Assembly (NCBI GenBank): GCA_037954325.1
Contig: JBBMNZ010000001.1
Location: forward strand, 9,798,258 to 9,862,257
DNA length: 64,000 nt
Reading direction: 5' to 3'
DNA from: Fistularia commersonii
Lineage: Eukaryota > Chordata > Actinopteri > Syngnathiformes > Fistulariidae
The position numbers and the translations under genes were made by a program. The notes beneath the pieces are model-generated. The model was not told the origin of the DNA. It did no database searches and worked only from the letters and a program-made list of their open reading frames with translations. This document shows positions 45,000-56,760 of the stretch, piece by piece. Numbering within the stretch: the stretch's first letter is position 1; every line of letters begins with the position of its first letter.

Positions 45000-47461
45000 A
45001 TATAAATCTCACTAATCATATTCTATAAACAAAGCAAAAAATTTACTTTTTCAGGGCAATTGGTAACACATTGTTTTCTTTATTCAGAGTAAGATGTGTA
45101 AACATCCAAGATGACAAATTGTACAAAGTTCACAATTTTTTAATGAAATATCACAGTTACTTGTGATCTCAGACGTATATAGCAAAATTAAAATGTCAAC
45201 AAATCCATGCTGTGTCGTACAAAAATAAATCAAACTTCAGTTCCACAGAGAGCACGATAGTTTATACAAAATCCGGTATTTGTTAACGGTCACTGAAATC
45301 ATTCTCAAAATTAAATAGTTTAAATAAAGGAATAAACTCTAAAGAATACACAATTATTTATATGTTTATATGTTAATTTATATACCGGTACCAACATCAG
45401 ATGAGCAGCCATTTTGTGCTTTATAAACCCTTTTCCATGTTACTGATGATGGCAATTAATTGAAAAATGGGTACTAGCTATTTCTCTACTGAAGCATTTC
45501 TATGATCGCAAAAAGTTTTAGACATAATACTGTGGAAAAGGGTGTATGCATTTCTGGATGATGGAAAGGAGTATCCTACCAAAGGACACTGACGTTTAGC
45601 AGGTGGGATTTAAACAGGTGAGCAAAAAGCACCTTTTGCATTAACTTTTAAAAGGACAAATTGTTAAATTGATCATTAACAACAAAGCAACCAGATTGGA
45701 GGGTGGCAACGCTCAGGCATGGGGGCATGATGTTTGATTTTATCACCCCTGGAGGGTCTCCACAAGGCCTCCCTTGTCTTCTGCTTTTTTTATTAGCTTA
45801 AATTGAATGACTACTTTATCCATTGTAGAGTGATTAGATATAAAGTGCTGCTGGGGGATAATTTCATCTTCCTAAAACATATAAAAACTGCTCATGCTTT
45901 TACAGTTGATAATAGCCTACAGCTGCAATAGATAGAATATTTTCGTCACTTACTTCAAGTCCCTGCTCATCCTGTTTCAGTGACACTAATTCCATGACTG
46001 TAGCTGGTTCTAGCAGTCTGTTACTCCTATTGTATGTCAAAGAAGTCACCTGGAAAATTACACCCCACCAAATGTAAGGATAATATTTTTGAGGACAAGT
46101 GCAAATAGTCTACTGGCACATAAGTGGGGACAGTGACCCTGTAAGTCCTGCTGCCTTATTCATATCATATAGGTACACACAAAAAAAAAACCTCTGAAAC
46201 TCAGCTTGTAGTATCTTGGGCACTGCTTTAAGCTTCTGCAAGAACATCAAAACATGAAAAGGAAGGTGTCCCTGTGCAAATTGTACAGAGAAAAAGTGGA
46301 ACTAATCAACTTTCAAAAGTAAAACTCAACACCCAGGTTTTCTCTTCTTTTTAAAAACAATTTTTATATTAAAAGATTTGTATAAAAATCAATATTTTAC
46401 ATAGGCTATATTAAAAAGATTTTGTTTTACCCTACTATGCTTACAAACAAGAAATTGCATATACCCATTTTTTTTCATTTGCAGATTGCATCTTTACCTA
46501 CTATAAACAAATAATGTACTTATAATATTGCTGAGACATTTCTTGATTCTAGCAACAGAAGTCTCAAAACTGAGTTGATTTGATTGATGAAGGCTAGAAC
46601 TTAGTCTCTATAGGTCATTGTCTTTACACAGCATTTGTATTTCATAGTAGTTAGTTGTCAGGTGCACATGAACATGCATGAACTGCACAGATGTGTTCCT
46701 CTAGGAATCAATTGGCTTAGACAATGGGATTTCCACCGTCAGGTTTCTGTGTAATGATTTTACAATATAACTGTTACATACATACATTCATACAAACATA
46801 ACCTCAGTTTCCTTTCTGGATTCATTTACAGCATGATTAAAAATGCTCCTGCTTACAACTACACATTTTTTTTTCATCAAAACAAATCAGTTTTCATAAT
46901 CATTGTCAGAAAATAAAGCGATCCGCAAACCAGTTCTTGCTCTTTAACAATATACACTCAAGAATAATAATAAGAAGACATTAAAAATCAGTTATTCCAA
47001 AATCACCCAGTGATGAAACAAAACCTCTCTTCTTTTTTTTATTATTTTATTTCACTGTTCAGTACAGCTCTTTCATCTAAAATGTTTTACTGTCAAGCAA
47101 TCAAAAGAACTCATGTATACTGTTCAGAAATATACACTAAAACTGTGCATCCATGAGCAGCTAGAAACATTAAATGACACTATGTCAGCTCATATGAAAA
47201 CGTAGAAAATGTGAACATTTTCAGAAACGACTTTGCTGATAATCCCTTATGTTCCTCCTCAAAACAAGACCCGAAAAGAACGGAAGGACATTTTACATAA
47301 TTACTTCAAGGTCTTGCGAAGCATCATACCTATTTTTTTTGGGAAAACAAAAGAAATCATAACACTCAGGAACTGCTCTGCACCAAACATCACTGTCTCT
47401 GTGGATTCTGATTGAACATTAATATCCAGCAGGGTGAAAAGAAATCTCCATTGCTGAATGA
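45000..47461 (-). other. myt1l: probable myt1l 3' UTR
   Basis: The 2.4 kb downstream of the stop codon is AT-rich, unique-looking and free of recognisable transposons, unlike the flanks on both sides. That suits the long 3' UTR known for MYT1L. A minus-strand AATAAA lies near 45,080 (seen as TTTATT on the plus strand) and others occur earlier, so the real end is uncertain. The LINE that starts at 44,862 marks the outer limit. Confidence 0.5.
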
Positions 47462-47602
47462 TTATACTTGAATCCCCTGGACAGCTTGCTTGATATTTTC
47501 CAACAGGGCTTTGTTTTCTGGATTCTGGTACTGGTCTTGGTTTGTGTACATATCTGTCAGAGTTGTCACATAGGCATCAAAGTTCTGCTCACTTATTGGC
47601 TC
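47462..47602 (-). CDS. myt1l: myt1l terminal coding exon and stop codon
   Basis: 141 bp: 46 codons plus TAA. It encodes the highly conserved C-terminus: EPISEQNFDAYVTTLTDMYT, then NPENKALLENIKQAVQGIQV and stop. Human MYT1L differs at only a few positions (for example DPIN for EPIS). The acceptor is tcctgcag. This C-terminus, together with the adjacent pxdn, distinguishes MYT1L from MYT1 and ST18. Which teleost paralogue (a or b) this is cannot be told. Confidence 0.97.
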   Translation of the reverse strand, partial: EPISEQNFDAYVTTLTDMYTNQDQYQNPENKALLENIKQAVQGIQV

Positions 47603-47834
47603 CTGCAGGACCAGAGACAGGCCATGCACGCAGTTTTAGAAAAACAGGGAGGGAGCCAGACTTATTCATTATTACAGAATGGCTAATGATGGCTTATATG
47701 GCACAGAATGGCTTCAGTTGAAATCAAACCAAGAACCTTCTTGCTTTAGGTGGAAAACCCTCTATTTGAGACTATACATTTTGAAATTTTACATGTGTGT
47801 GGTGTGTCTGTGCAGGTTCTCAGTCATCCAGGAC

Positions 47835-49850
47835 ATGGTGAATTCTTGTTAAAATCTTCTTGTCTTGGCAACGGGACTTGAATTTCTTCAATTGAATATG
47901 TTTGACCCTCATCCGAGAGGCTTCTTCAGTTCTAATGACCTATGGGGAGATACCGAATATAACTGCCAAGTTTTTGGGCGGGTCTAGATTATGGTGGCTT
48001 ATTATGTAGGTGGAAGAGTTGATCTGCAGAAACTAGGTGTAAGGTGGGTTGTTATGCTAATGGAGGTGTTGATCGTTGGAACAAAAGAGCAATTTAGTGG
48101 GAAAACCTGTTGGATCACATGAACTGAGGCTCATGTGGATGTTCTGGTGGTGGTTATTTGCTCGTTGTTTGGTGGGTGCAGATAGGCCAGGTCTGTTTGT
48201 GTAAATCCGTCTTGGTATTGATCCAAGTACGGTGTTGTCCGTTTGTGAAAGGTTGTGTCTGAGGCCCCTCCTCTGTTCAAAGATGGTTTTTCCATTTTGA
48301 CAAAGATTGCTCCCTTGACTCCTCTCTTGAACCATTGGTCTTCTCTGGGCAGAATATGGATTGCTATCTTCAAATGAACGGCCCTTGTTCTTCAGGTGGA
48401 GGTGAAATGCGAAGTCCTGTCCTTAAGTGATGGCTCTCCTGTGTTGGGCCACCCATTTGTGCAGAGGTTGTTTGGTCTCTCCAATGAAGTCATCACAATC
48501 CTCAGTGCAAGTGACAGCATACACCACATTTTTTATGTGCCTGTGTGTTTTGCCCTTATGTTGGACCAGTATTTGCTCCAGGGTGTTGTGGAGTTTGAAA
48601 TGTAACGAGATATGGTGTTTGTTGAACACCTTTCAGAGTTTCTCCTAAACACCAGCAACATAGAGTATGACGATGTTCTTTTGTTTGTTGTTGTCTTCCT
48701 CCTGTTCTAAGTTCCTGCACCTTGAGGTTTTAGATTTGGCGAAGGCCCAATTAGGGTAACCACAGGATCTCAAGGTTTCCTAACATGTTGTATCTCAGGC
48801 TTTCTTCCTTCAGCGGTTGATGGGATGTTCTTGGTGGTGTAGAGTTCTGATCTGCCCCAGTTTGTGCTAAAGGGGGTGGTGTGAGTCAAAAAATAAATAC
48901 TGGTCGGTGTGTGTTGGTTTCCTGCAAATCTTAATGTCCAGGCTGTGAACGCTGTGAATGCAACGGTCCAAGAAGGGGAGTTGGTCAGCAGTGACATCTT
49001 CCTTTGTGAATTTGATGTGGCCATTGATCGTGTTGAGGTGAATGGTGAATGCTTCTAAGTCATTCTTCTTGATCTTGACCCATGTGCCATCTACTGTACA
49101 TACCTGAATGAGTGGGTTGGCGGTGTTCCCCTGAACAAAGTGAGGGCCTAGCTCTCAACCTGCTCCATGTATAGGTTTGCCACTATGGGAGATACAGTTG
49201 AGCCCATGGCGCATCCATGATTTTGCCGGGAGAAACTGCTGTTGAGCTCGAAATAAATGGTCTGTAGACACAGGTCCAGTAGGGTGCAGATGTGATCCAT
49301 GGCGAGTTTTGTTCTGTTTATTAAGGTGTTGTCCTTAACGAGGTGTTCCCTCACTGCTGTGATCACATCCGATTTAATTTAGGGATACATGTGAACAGTG
49401 AGGTTACATCGTGCAACACCATGGTATCATCCGGATACAACCTGATCTGCTTGACCTTACTGGCAAACTGCTGCGAATTCTGGATATTGTGTTGGATGTT
49501 GCCAACCAAAGGTGACAAAATCTTTGACACATTGGGCGATGTTGTATGTGATGTTGTATTTCACATAAAACGTCACCAAACATGTGGCAAAGATGTGGCA
49601 ACTACGAAAGACCCACCTCCAGAACCAGCCACCAGCATAACATAACAACCTCCCCTCCACCTAGTTTCTGCAGTCAACTCTTCCACTTACATAAAAAGCC
49701 ACCATAATCTAGACCTGTCCAAAAACTTTGCAATTATATTCAGAAACAAACCGTAGGTCATTAGAACTGAAGAAACCTCTCAGATGAGGGGTGAAATGTC
49801 TTAAAGTGAAGAAATTCAAGTCCAGTACCCAAGACAAGAAGATTTCAATA
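47835..49850 (-). mobile_element. Penelope-like element: RT and GIY-YIG endonuclease, in myt1l intron
   Basis: Minus strand: VKQIRLYPDDTMVLHDVTSL and FTCIP (49,480-49,385), then HICTLLDLCLQTIYF and QNHGCAMGSTVSPIVANLYM (49,290-49,160), the PLE reverse transcriptase. After frameshifted sequence, 48,629-48,423 reads HIKNVVYAVTCTEDCDDFIG then ETKQPLHKWVAQHRRA, a GIY-YIG-type nuclease motif. The C-terminal LNRGGGLRHNLS-like region follows at about 48,290. It is bounded by inverted repeats (47,846-48,057 and 49,635-49,847). Frameshifts make it inactive. The host intron belongs to myt1l. Confidence 0.9.
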
Positions 49851-50082
49851 AGAGTGTGTTTGTGGTGGAGTAAAGGTTTTTGGGATTTCAGATCTCTGAG
49901 CAAAGCTACAACTACTCCTGAAAAGTAAATACAAAACAAATCAGGCTTATTATGGTAGTCACTTGGTTCTACAGTATACATTTTAATGCCCAAAAATAAG
50001 AAAACATCCAAGCTATTTTTGCTTCCTCACAGAAATTTACAAGAAACATGCAAGAAAGCTCCTGGTTTATTACCAACTTGAG

Positions 50083-50367
50083 CCTCTCTGTATGGAGTTT
50101 GCATGTTCTCTCCGAGTCAGTGTGGGTTTCCTCTGAGTTGTCCAGTTTCCTCTCACAGTTGAAAAAACATGGAGTAGGTTAACTGGAGACCATTAATGAA
50201 TATGTACATGAAAGAATTGTTCTGTCTCTATATGTAGTCCTATGATTGGCTGATGACAAGTCCAAGGAGTACCCTGCCTGTACCCCAGTGACATGTAGAA
50301 TAGGCTCCAGCATCCAGCAACCCTAAGTGCAGTCCAAGCGGTATAGATAATGAATGAATGTTTCAGA
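50083..50367 (-). repeat. abundant teleost interspersed repeat, copy 5
   Basis: Inverted copy: TGGAGTTTGCATGTTCTC, then TTCCTCTGAGTTGTCCAG, GTTAACTGGAGAC and AATAGGCTCCAGCATCCAGC, ending GGTATAGATAATGAATG. Confidence 0.83.
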
Positions 50368-50614
50368 AACCAAAAAGCTTTAGATTTAGCACCATGACAT
50401 TATGAATGAAAAACAAAATAAATTAAAAGTGAAATGGAATATGGAAAGCATGCATTTTAAGCATGTCTTACTTGCTGGTGCAACGGTAAGCAACTGTTAT
50501 TCCTAAGAGGCGTTTCTTTGTGGGCCAAGGGTTTCTAAGGATGACAAACAGGGTGAACATTCATATTAGTAGTTGTGAACACAAAAAATCTGTATCTCAC
50601 CTTTAATAACAATA

Positions 50615-50652
<38 letters not shown>

Positions 50653-51283
50653 AATTTAGCTACATGTACATTTTGGATGCCATGGTCTATAATGTTGCAT
50701 ATTCAGGATCAAAAAATGATTGCATTCCAAAAACTGCTGTTTCAGCAAAGAGGCTAATGATGTTTGATATTCATTCATCCTTTTCCTTTATCAATGAAGA
50801 CTCAGTGAAGTGAGGATGGTGGAATAATGACGTAATACCTCTCTGAAGTAAAACATATAAATTGTTTCAAATTACTATGGCACTCTAAAAAGTAATATTG
50901 GCTCTATCTATCTTAAATTAACCACAGGAATTTTTAAAAAATACGATTGGGAGATGTCAGTGATTCACTTTGATTGTCAGTGAAAGGAAAATCTGTCAAT
51001 TCCAGTACTTTAAAATGTGTCAACAGATCCCACCTCCTTAAAGGCCAGACTTCAATGAACATTTTCTCTTTCTCTTTTAACATTGTGAAGGTCAATTGAA
51101 TTGAATTGATTTGTAGCCGTTGCTGACATTTTTCTGAAATGAACTCTCCCCATGGTTTGGAAATACAAGCAACGATCCACATTTTAAGTACTATGCATAA
51201 CTGGTTGAGGTTGAAAATACAAATAAAGTTGCCATGAAACTATATTTGCAACTTGGTGGCCTGCCATTCCTAATGGCCCTTAC
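50368..51283. other. myt1l intron, unique part
   Basis: No exon or transposon seen. It contains a TA microsatellite at about 50,618-50,645. Confidence 0.55.
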
Positions 51284-51427
51284 CATATGAGGGAGCTGGA
51301 CATTAGCTAAACTGTTTATCAGATACTGGCTGAGGTTGGCCAGCTCATGCAGGAGAGATTCATTTTGATGTTCAATCACCTTGTTCTCCTCTTCTATAGA
51401 CTTCAGGTTGGACTCCATTGTTGTGAT
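51284..51427 (-). CDS. myt1l: myt1l exon: coiled-coil continuation
   Basis: 144-bp exon of exactly 48 codons, in phase 0 at both ends. It encodes ITTMESNLKSIEEENKVIEH and QNESLLHELANLSQYLIN, ending VQLPHM. The leucine-rich heptads continue the coiled coil. Acceptor ag precedes 51,427 and a canonical gtaagg donor follows. The next intron (51,283-47,603, 3.7 kb) contains a Penelope-like element. Confidence 0.96.
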
Positions 51428-51520
51428 CTGAGGAAAGGCCAGGATACTTACAATGCAGCATTGCATTAACAGGAAGATTCAAGGTGGTCTGATTAATTTC
51501 AGAGAAGGGAGAAAAGTCAC

Positions 51521-51624
51521 CTGTGTCCTAAGCTTGATCATGTCTGCTTCCACTTGGGAATTTGAGTCACTTAAATCTTCGATTTCATCATCAAGCTGTT
51601 TGAGCTTCTCTTCATGGTCCCGTC
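51521..51624 (-). CDS. myt1l: myt1l exon: start of the C-terminal coiled coil
   Basis: 104-bp exon encoding a strongly heptad-like acidic/basic segment: KLKQLDDEIEDLSDSNSQ followed by VEADMIKLRTQ. This is the MYT1-family coiled coil, which mediates protein interaction. The acceptor ag precedes GA, completing the split Gly codon; the donor gtgact follows CAG. The following intron is 93 bp, a typical short teleost intron. Confidence 0.95.
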
Positions 51625-52073
51625 CTGTGTGGGAAGAAATGAGACATACATGTAAAGTCCCCTTGATTTAATTAGATTCTAACAAGCAGTTTGTTCCACA
51701 CAGGTTCTCATATATGACAGAAGAAGTTGATACCTATGTGAACAATTGATGTGACATAATGAAACAGTTTCTTCACCTCCCACAAAATAGCTTGTCCTTG
51801 TTGCTGTTTAAGACTCAACCATCAGTTACCTTATATGTGTACTTTCCTTTACTAACTGCTGAAATTCAGCACATACAGATAACACCGACCATCGGAACTG
51901 CCAACAAAACCACTCTTTATTTATTACGCAAAGCTCTTTGACGTCTTAAATATTTCCTTTTGATTATGACTTCACATAGACACCTCCTGACTGAAACGTT
52001 TTTCCCCAATGTTCCAGTTTATTCCATCTTTCTGTTTGTTTATTGTGTGTGGGTGAGTGTTTGTAGTCGTTAC

Positions 52074-52168
52074 CATTGATGCCATGTTGTTGCTTTACTG
52101 TTAGCATTTCAACTCCAGAGAGCCTGGCTTTCCTCATTGCTGAAGTAGCACGTGGACAGCCCGACAGA
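52074..52168 (-). CDS. myt1l: myt1l exon: last finger end and pre-coiled-coil segment
   Basis: 95-bp exon opening with (S)LSGCPRATSAMRKARLSG, which completes the final C2HC finger, and ending in EMLTVKQQHGING. Acceptor ag at 52,170-52,169; donor gtaacg leaves one G of a Gly codon. Vertebrate MYT1L has KQRASNG at this position, so the fish sequence diverges just at the exon end. The next intron is 449 bp. Confidence 0.95.
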
Positions 52169-52292
52169 CTACAATAGGTAACAACAAAAACAACATATTG
52201 TTTCATAGTCTGCGAGGCCTATTCACTCGTAATCATGCGCACACATGCACGCGCACACACACGCACACAATTGCAAGCCAGCATGCACGCAA

Positions 52293-52296
<4 letters not shown>

Positions 52297-52346
<50 letters not shown>
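52297..52346. repeat. CA microsatellite
   Basis: About 24 CA units in the intron upstream of the 52,168 exon. Confidence 0.97.
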
Positions 52347-52348
<2 letters not shown>

Positions 52349-52751
52349 CCACAGAGAAACAGAGGAACACACAAATAGATTAATATATAACCCCAATTCC
52401 AAAAAAGTTGAGATGCTGTATAAAGAATAAGAAAACAGAATGCAATGGTAAGAAAATCTCATAAACCCACATTTTATATGAGATAAAGATACTGAAACTG
52501 AGACATTTCTAATAAAACATGCAAATTATTAATTTGATGGCAGCAACAAAACTCAAAAAAAGTTGGAATAGAGGCAAGAAATGGGCTGGAAAAGTTATTT
52601 GGACGAATCAAAAACAATTGCAATGACAGGCCAGTAACAAGGGGCATTTCATGGAGGCAAAGTCTCTCAAACATAAAGATTGACATTGGTTCACCTATCT
52701 GCAGCAAACCGTGCCTAAAAATGTCAGAAAAAAAATCTTCAACATAAAATT

Positions 52752-53110
52752 GTGGGTGGCACAAGAGCGCAGTAGTTAGCGCTTCGGCCAGGACCCTGGT
52801 TCAATTCTGACAAGGGGACCTTTCTGTGTGGAGTTTGCATGTCCTCCCTATGTCTGCGTGTGTTTCCTCCAGGTTCTCCAGTTTCCTCCCACATTCAAAA
52901 AACATGCAGCAGGTTAATTGGAAAAAATTGGTAAAATTGCCCAAAATAAGTAAGTGAGTGAATGTTGTCTGTGTTTGTATGAAGCCCTGTGATTGACCTG
53001 CGACCAGTCCAGGGTGTTCCTCGCGTCTCACCCGATGGCAGCTGGGATTTGCTATAGCATCCCCCCGCTACCCTGACTGCAGGATAAGCTGCAGAAGATG
53101 GATGGATGGA
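52752..53110 (-). repeat. abundant teleost interspersed repeat, copy 6, nested
   Basis: Full-length inverted copy from the GTGGGTGGCACAAGAGCGC end to GAAGATGGATGGATGG. The flanking AAAATTG and AAAATAG may be the target duplication. It lies inside the Tc1-like transposon. Confidence 0.85.
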
Positions 53111-53216
53111 TAAAATAGCAAAGATGTTGAAGATCCCATGATCTACGATGTATACGGTTATCAAAAGATTCAGAGAATCATGGAGGACAGAACAAGGCCA
53201 AAGGTCAAATTTGGAC

Positions 53217-53455
53217 AGGGCAGCATGGTACAGTAGGTAAAGCAATTTTCTTTGGAACCCAACATTCCTGGTTTGATTCCTGGCTCCTCCTAGTGTGTTG
53301 AAGTGCTCTTAAGCAAGACACTGAGCCCCTAACTGCTCCACTACCCTACCTCGGGTGGCTGGCAGCCTACTGCTCATGGTTCATCCATGATGGGTTAGTT
53401 GTAGAGAATGAATTTCCCCACAGGGATTAATAAAGGATATGTTGTTATTATTATT
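53217..53455 (+). repeat. second tRNA-derived SINE family, copy 2, nested
   Basis: tRNA-like head (GCATGGTACAGTAGGTAAAG then CCTGGTTTGATTCCTGG), a central block TGCTCATGGTTCATCCATGA shared with the copy at 41.5 kb, and the tail CCCCACAGGGATTAATAAAG followed by TTATTATTA. It is inserted in the Tc1-like transposon. Confidence 0.8.
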
Positions 53456-54128
53456 ATGCTCATGATCTTTGGGTCCCGAGGCAGCATAGCATTAAAAACT
53501 AACATGAATCTCGTCTTGGCATAACTACATGGGCTCAGAAACACTTTCTGGGAACACGGTTTGCTGGGCAATCCACAAATGCAGGTAAACCCCGTATCAT
53601 GGAAAGAAGAAGCCATATGTGAACACAATCCAGAAACGCTGTTGTCATCTGTGGACCAAGTCTAAATGGCCTGAAAAAGGAAACCTGTTCTGTGGTCAAA
53701 TGAGTCAAAATCTGTAATTTCTTTTAGGAAGCCATGGAAACCATGTCCTGTGCATTGATGAGGAGAGGGACCAACCAGCTTCTTTTCAGATAGGATGGTA
53801 TGAGGTTACATTAGTGCCTATGGCATAGTCAGTTTACACATCTGGAAAGATACTATGCGAAAAAGTACAAAAAGATTTTAGAGGTTTTGGGCACATAGTG
53901 AAAAGAAAATATCTGGTAGCAAAAACTCAGGACTATAGAGGAACTAGAATTTTGTATCAGACATGAATGGGACAAGAGAACTTTCCTGAAACTCCACTGA
54001 CTGGTCTTCTCACTGTACTGATGTTTACAGACCATTTCAACAATTTACAGACCGTTAAGAGAAGAAGGAATGTAAAATATAGTAGACATCTCCCTGCTCC
54101 AACGTTTTAGATGTTGCTGCCATCAAAT

Positions 54129-54462
54129 TCATCCATCCATTGTCTACCGCTTATCCTAGTCAGGGTTGCGGGGGATGTTGGAACCTATCCCAGCTACCAT
54201 CGGGCGAGATGGTGAGGTACACCCTGGACTGGTTGCCAGTCAATTGCAGGGCCACATATACAGACAGACAACCATTCACCCTCTCATTCGCACATCTTTT
54301 CCAATTTTTCCAATTAACCTGCTGCTCATTTTTCAACTGTGGGAGGAAACCCACACAGATACAGGGAAGACATGCAAACTCCACTCAAGAAATGTCCCCT
54401 GTCGTAATCAAACCCAGCGTACTTTCTGCTGTCAGGTGGAAGCACTAAACACTGAACCACCT
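54129..54462 (+). repeat. abundant teleost interspersed repeat, copy 7, nested
   Basis: CATCCATCCATTGTCTACCG start, CCTATCCCAGCTACCATCGG middle, ACTGTGGGAGGAAACCCAC, and an end at CTGAACCACCTCACC. Plus orientation, inside the right part of the Tc1-like transposon. Confidence 0.87.
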
Positions 54463-54589
54463 CACCAGATTTATGTATGGGAATACAAAATGTGTTTATG
54501 AGATTTGCATTTCATTGCATCCTGTTTTACTTTTCATTTTACACTGTGTAGGAACTTTTTTTGCAATGGGGGGTTATAAAGGGACATTT

Positions 54590-55349
54590 GGAATAAAAGG
54601 TCATTCACTTTCCAGGGGCAAATTGGTGGTTGGGTATTTGGCATAACTCTTGGAATAAGGCTGAAGTATCATATTTTGATTTCCACAATTGATTTATGCA
54701 TTCATCCAGTCATTGAATGTCCAGCTGCTTATCTACGGCCAGGTTCGGGTGGCAGCAAGCCAATGATTTGTGAGCACCCCAACAGGATTGTTTATTTGGG
54801 CTGTACCTGACTGAGCCCTGTGGGCCAAGACTTGTCACTCACCAAAGATTTCCTCTCCCAGGCCTGGCTCCAGGAGGGTGTCCCTGTATCCCTAATCTAG
54901 ATGAGGTATGTTGCTGCCTTCCGTTATTGTCCATCATCAGAATTTTTCGAATTGTTCTTAGTCTGAATGCTCAAGCACACCCTACCAGGGGGCCCCAGGA
55001 TCACAGACACATAAACTCCTCTACCAGATAATATTATGATTCCAGGAAGGGTGATTTTTTTGAAAATATCACATCCTAGTTCTTCTCTTATTATCAAGCT
55101 ACTAAAGTTTGTTTAATAAGACACATATAACAATGCATATACATTTCTATTTTAATACACACAAAGACAGATTACAAGTACAGGTCTTTCAAACATGTCA
55201 AATCCCAAAGCAATATCTTCAGTTGTCTTGGTCAACCATAAGAGTTCTCACCATGCCACTTTGAATCTACTAATCTTGAATGTATACATTCTTGTTGCCA
55301 AAAAATAGAAGCTTGCAGAGATATATTACTTCCCATAACCCAGTTAATC

Positions 55350-55350
<1 letters not shown>
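54590..55350. other. myt1l intron, unique part
   Basis: No recognisable exon, RNA gene or transposon. It ends at a TA microsatellite (55,354-55,397) just before the two-finger exon. Confidence 0.5.

Positions 55351-55353
<3 letters not shown>

Positions 55354-55397
<44 letters not shown>
55354..55397. repeat. TA microsatellite
   Basis: About 21 TA units, some 60 bp from the splice donor of the two-finger myt1l exon. Confidence 0.97.
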
Positions 55398-55402
<5 letters not shown>

Positions 55403-55456
55403 TCCCATCAATTTTAGTTATATGTTATTACACCAGATTACAGCTTTGAGACCCAC

Positions 55457-55678
55457 CTTCTATGCGTCAGGAAGCTGCCACTGACATGACCCGACCCATC
55501 ACAGCCTGGAGTGGGACAGGACATCCCCTCTGTCTTGCCCGACTTCCATGTGAACTGAATACCATTTAGATAACCGTCCTTCTGTCTTTTGGCTGCAATG
55601 GGGCATCCTGATGCACTTCTGTGAGATGCATACTTCCCTGTAACATGCCCCTGACCATCACAACCTGGGACTGGACAC
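55457..55678 (-). CDS. myt1l: myt1l exon with two C2HC zinc fingers
   Basis: 222-bp exon. It encodes one complete finger, CPVPGCDGQGHVTGKYASHR with SASGCP, then the linker AAKRQKDGYLNG, and most of the next finger, [20 protein letters not shown], whose last Cys is in the following exon. All Cys and His ligands seen are intact. The reading frame stays open upstream of the acceptor to an in-frame ATG inside the intron, but the splice sites (acceptor ag 55,680-55,679; donor gtgggt after 55,457) and the homology define the exon. Confidence 0.97.
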
Positions 55679-55899
55679 CTGCAGTAGAAAAGCACATGTA
55701 TTTGTTTTAGTGCAGATTTATTGGCAAGAACACAAGTCTGATTTGATTTCTTTTTCAATGGAGATGTTTTCTTTGAACTTCACTTCACCATATGAGAGTT
55801 TGGTTATTAAACATTGTAGTCTATATGGTCCTTAAGTGCAAAACATCCCCAAACTATACACATGTTGAGTGTGTATATATATATATATACACACAGTAT

Positions 55900-56143
55900 A
55901 TACAGGACTGTCTCAGAAAATTTGAAATTTTGTGATAAAGTTCTTTATCTTCCGTAATGCAAACGTGTCATACATTCTGGATTCATTACAAATCAACTGA
56001 AATATTGTAAGTCTTTTACTATTTTAATATGGCTGATTATGGCTTACGTCTCAAGAAAACTCAAAAATCCTGTCTCAAAATATCATGAAAAAGTAATTTT
56101 TGTTTTTTAATTGCATTATAGAAGATAAAGAACAGTCCTGTAT
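55900..56143. mobile_element. MITE with perfect 12-bp inverted ends
   Basis: It begins ATACAGGACTGT and ends ACAGTCCTGTAT. Internal landmarks (AAAGTTCTTTATCTTC, ATTCATTACAAATCAACTGA, TGGCTGATTATGGCTTA) match a MITE that is widespread in fish. The copy is internally shortened. Confidence 0.85.
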
Positions 56144-56760
56144 ATATGTAAAATCCTGAGGTAACACAACTAGCTACTGCCAAGGCTAGGAGATGAAATA
56201 CCAAAGGAATTAATGCAACAGTCATCCCTACAATCTCAAATAGAAACCATGTAAACCAATCAGCTGATATATGGAGTGGCAACAGTCGTCCTTCAGGCTA
56301 CTGAGCTACAAGAAGAAGAGTGGTAGCTTAAAGGAGCAGGAGAGACATCCAGAAGAGGAAACTGGAAAACAAAATCATGACAAGGAGAGAGGCTAGCCAG
56401 CTTACTGAGCAAAAGAAGGTTGCTGAGATCCGGATGAAAGTGCTGGCCAGATACAATGAGATGCCAGGACACAAAGCTCTGGAGACAGCCAAGCAAAGGT
56501 CTGCAGCCCAAACTACCTGTTTTAAGTGATATAGTAGAGAAGCTCTGAGCAGGAGAGTAAATATACTGTTCTTCAACAATCGAACCAAGATCTAATTTGA
56601 GTTGCAGTGTAAATGAACAACCACCTACACCTGGAACTTAGCTGTACAGGAAGAATATATGGGAGAAGTAAGCATCACATAACACCAATGCCAAGTGGCC
56701 GCTTGAAGTGAAAGCAGACCATAGTAGCCTCCCAGAACAGCGACTATTTTCAAGAAAAAG

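Larger units (their letters stand above)
52388..54588 (+). mobile_element. Tc1/mariner-like DNA transposon carrying three insertions
   Basis: Left end TAACCCCAATTCCAAAAAAG; right end ACTTTTTTTGCAATGGGG then GGTTATA. These are inverted with a few mismatches. Between them, transposase-like remnants can be read in pieces: LYHGKKKPYVNTIQK-like and CGQMSQNL..LLGSHG near 53,590-53,740. Frameshifts and stops abound. Two teleost repeats and one SINE were inserted later (52,752-53,110; 53,217-53,455; 54,129-54,462). Without them the element is about 1.25 kb. The superfamily is a best guess. Confidence 0.65.

Noticed and set aside
55438..55758. A free-standing small zinc-finger gene starting at an ATG at 55,758
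   Set aside because: The first codons lie in intron sequence. Consensus splice sites and the neighbouring exons show it is one internal exon of myt1l.
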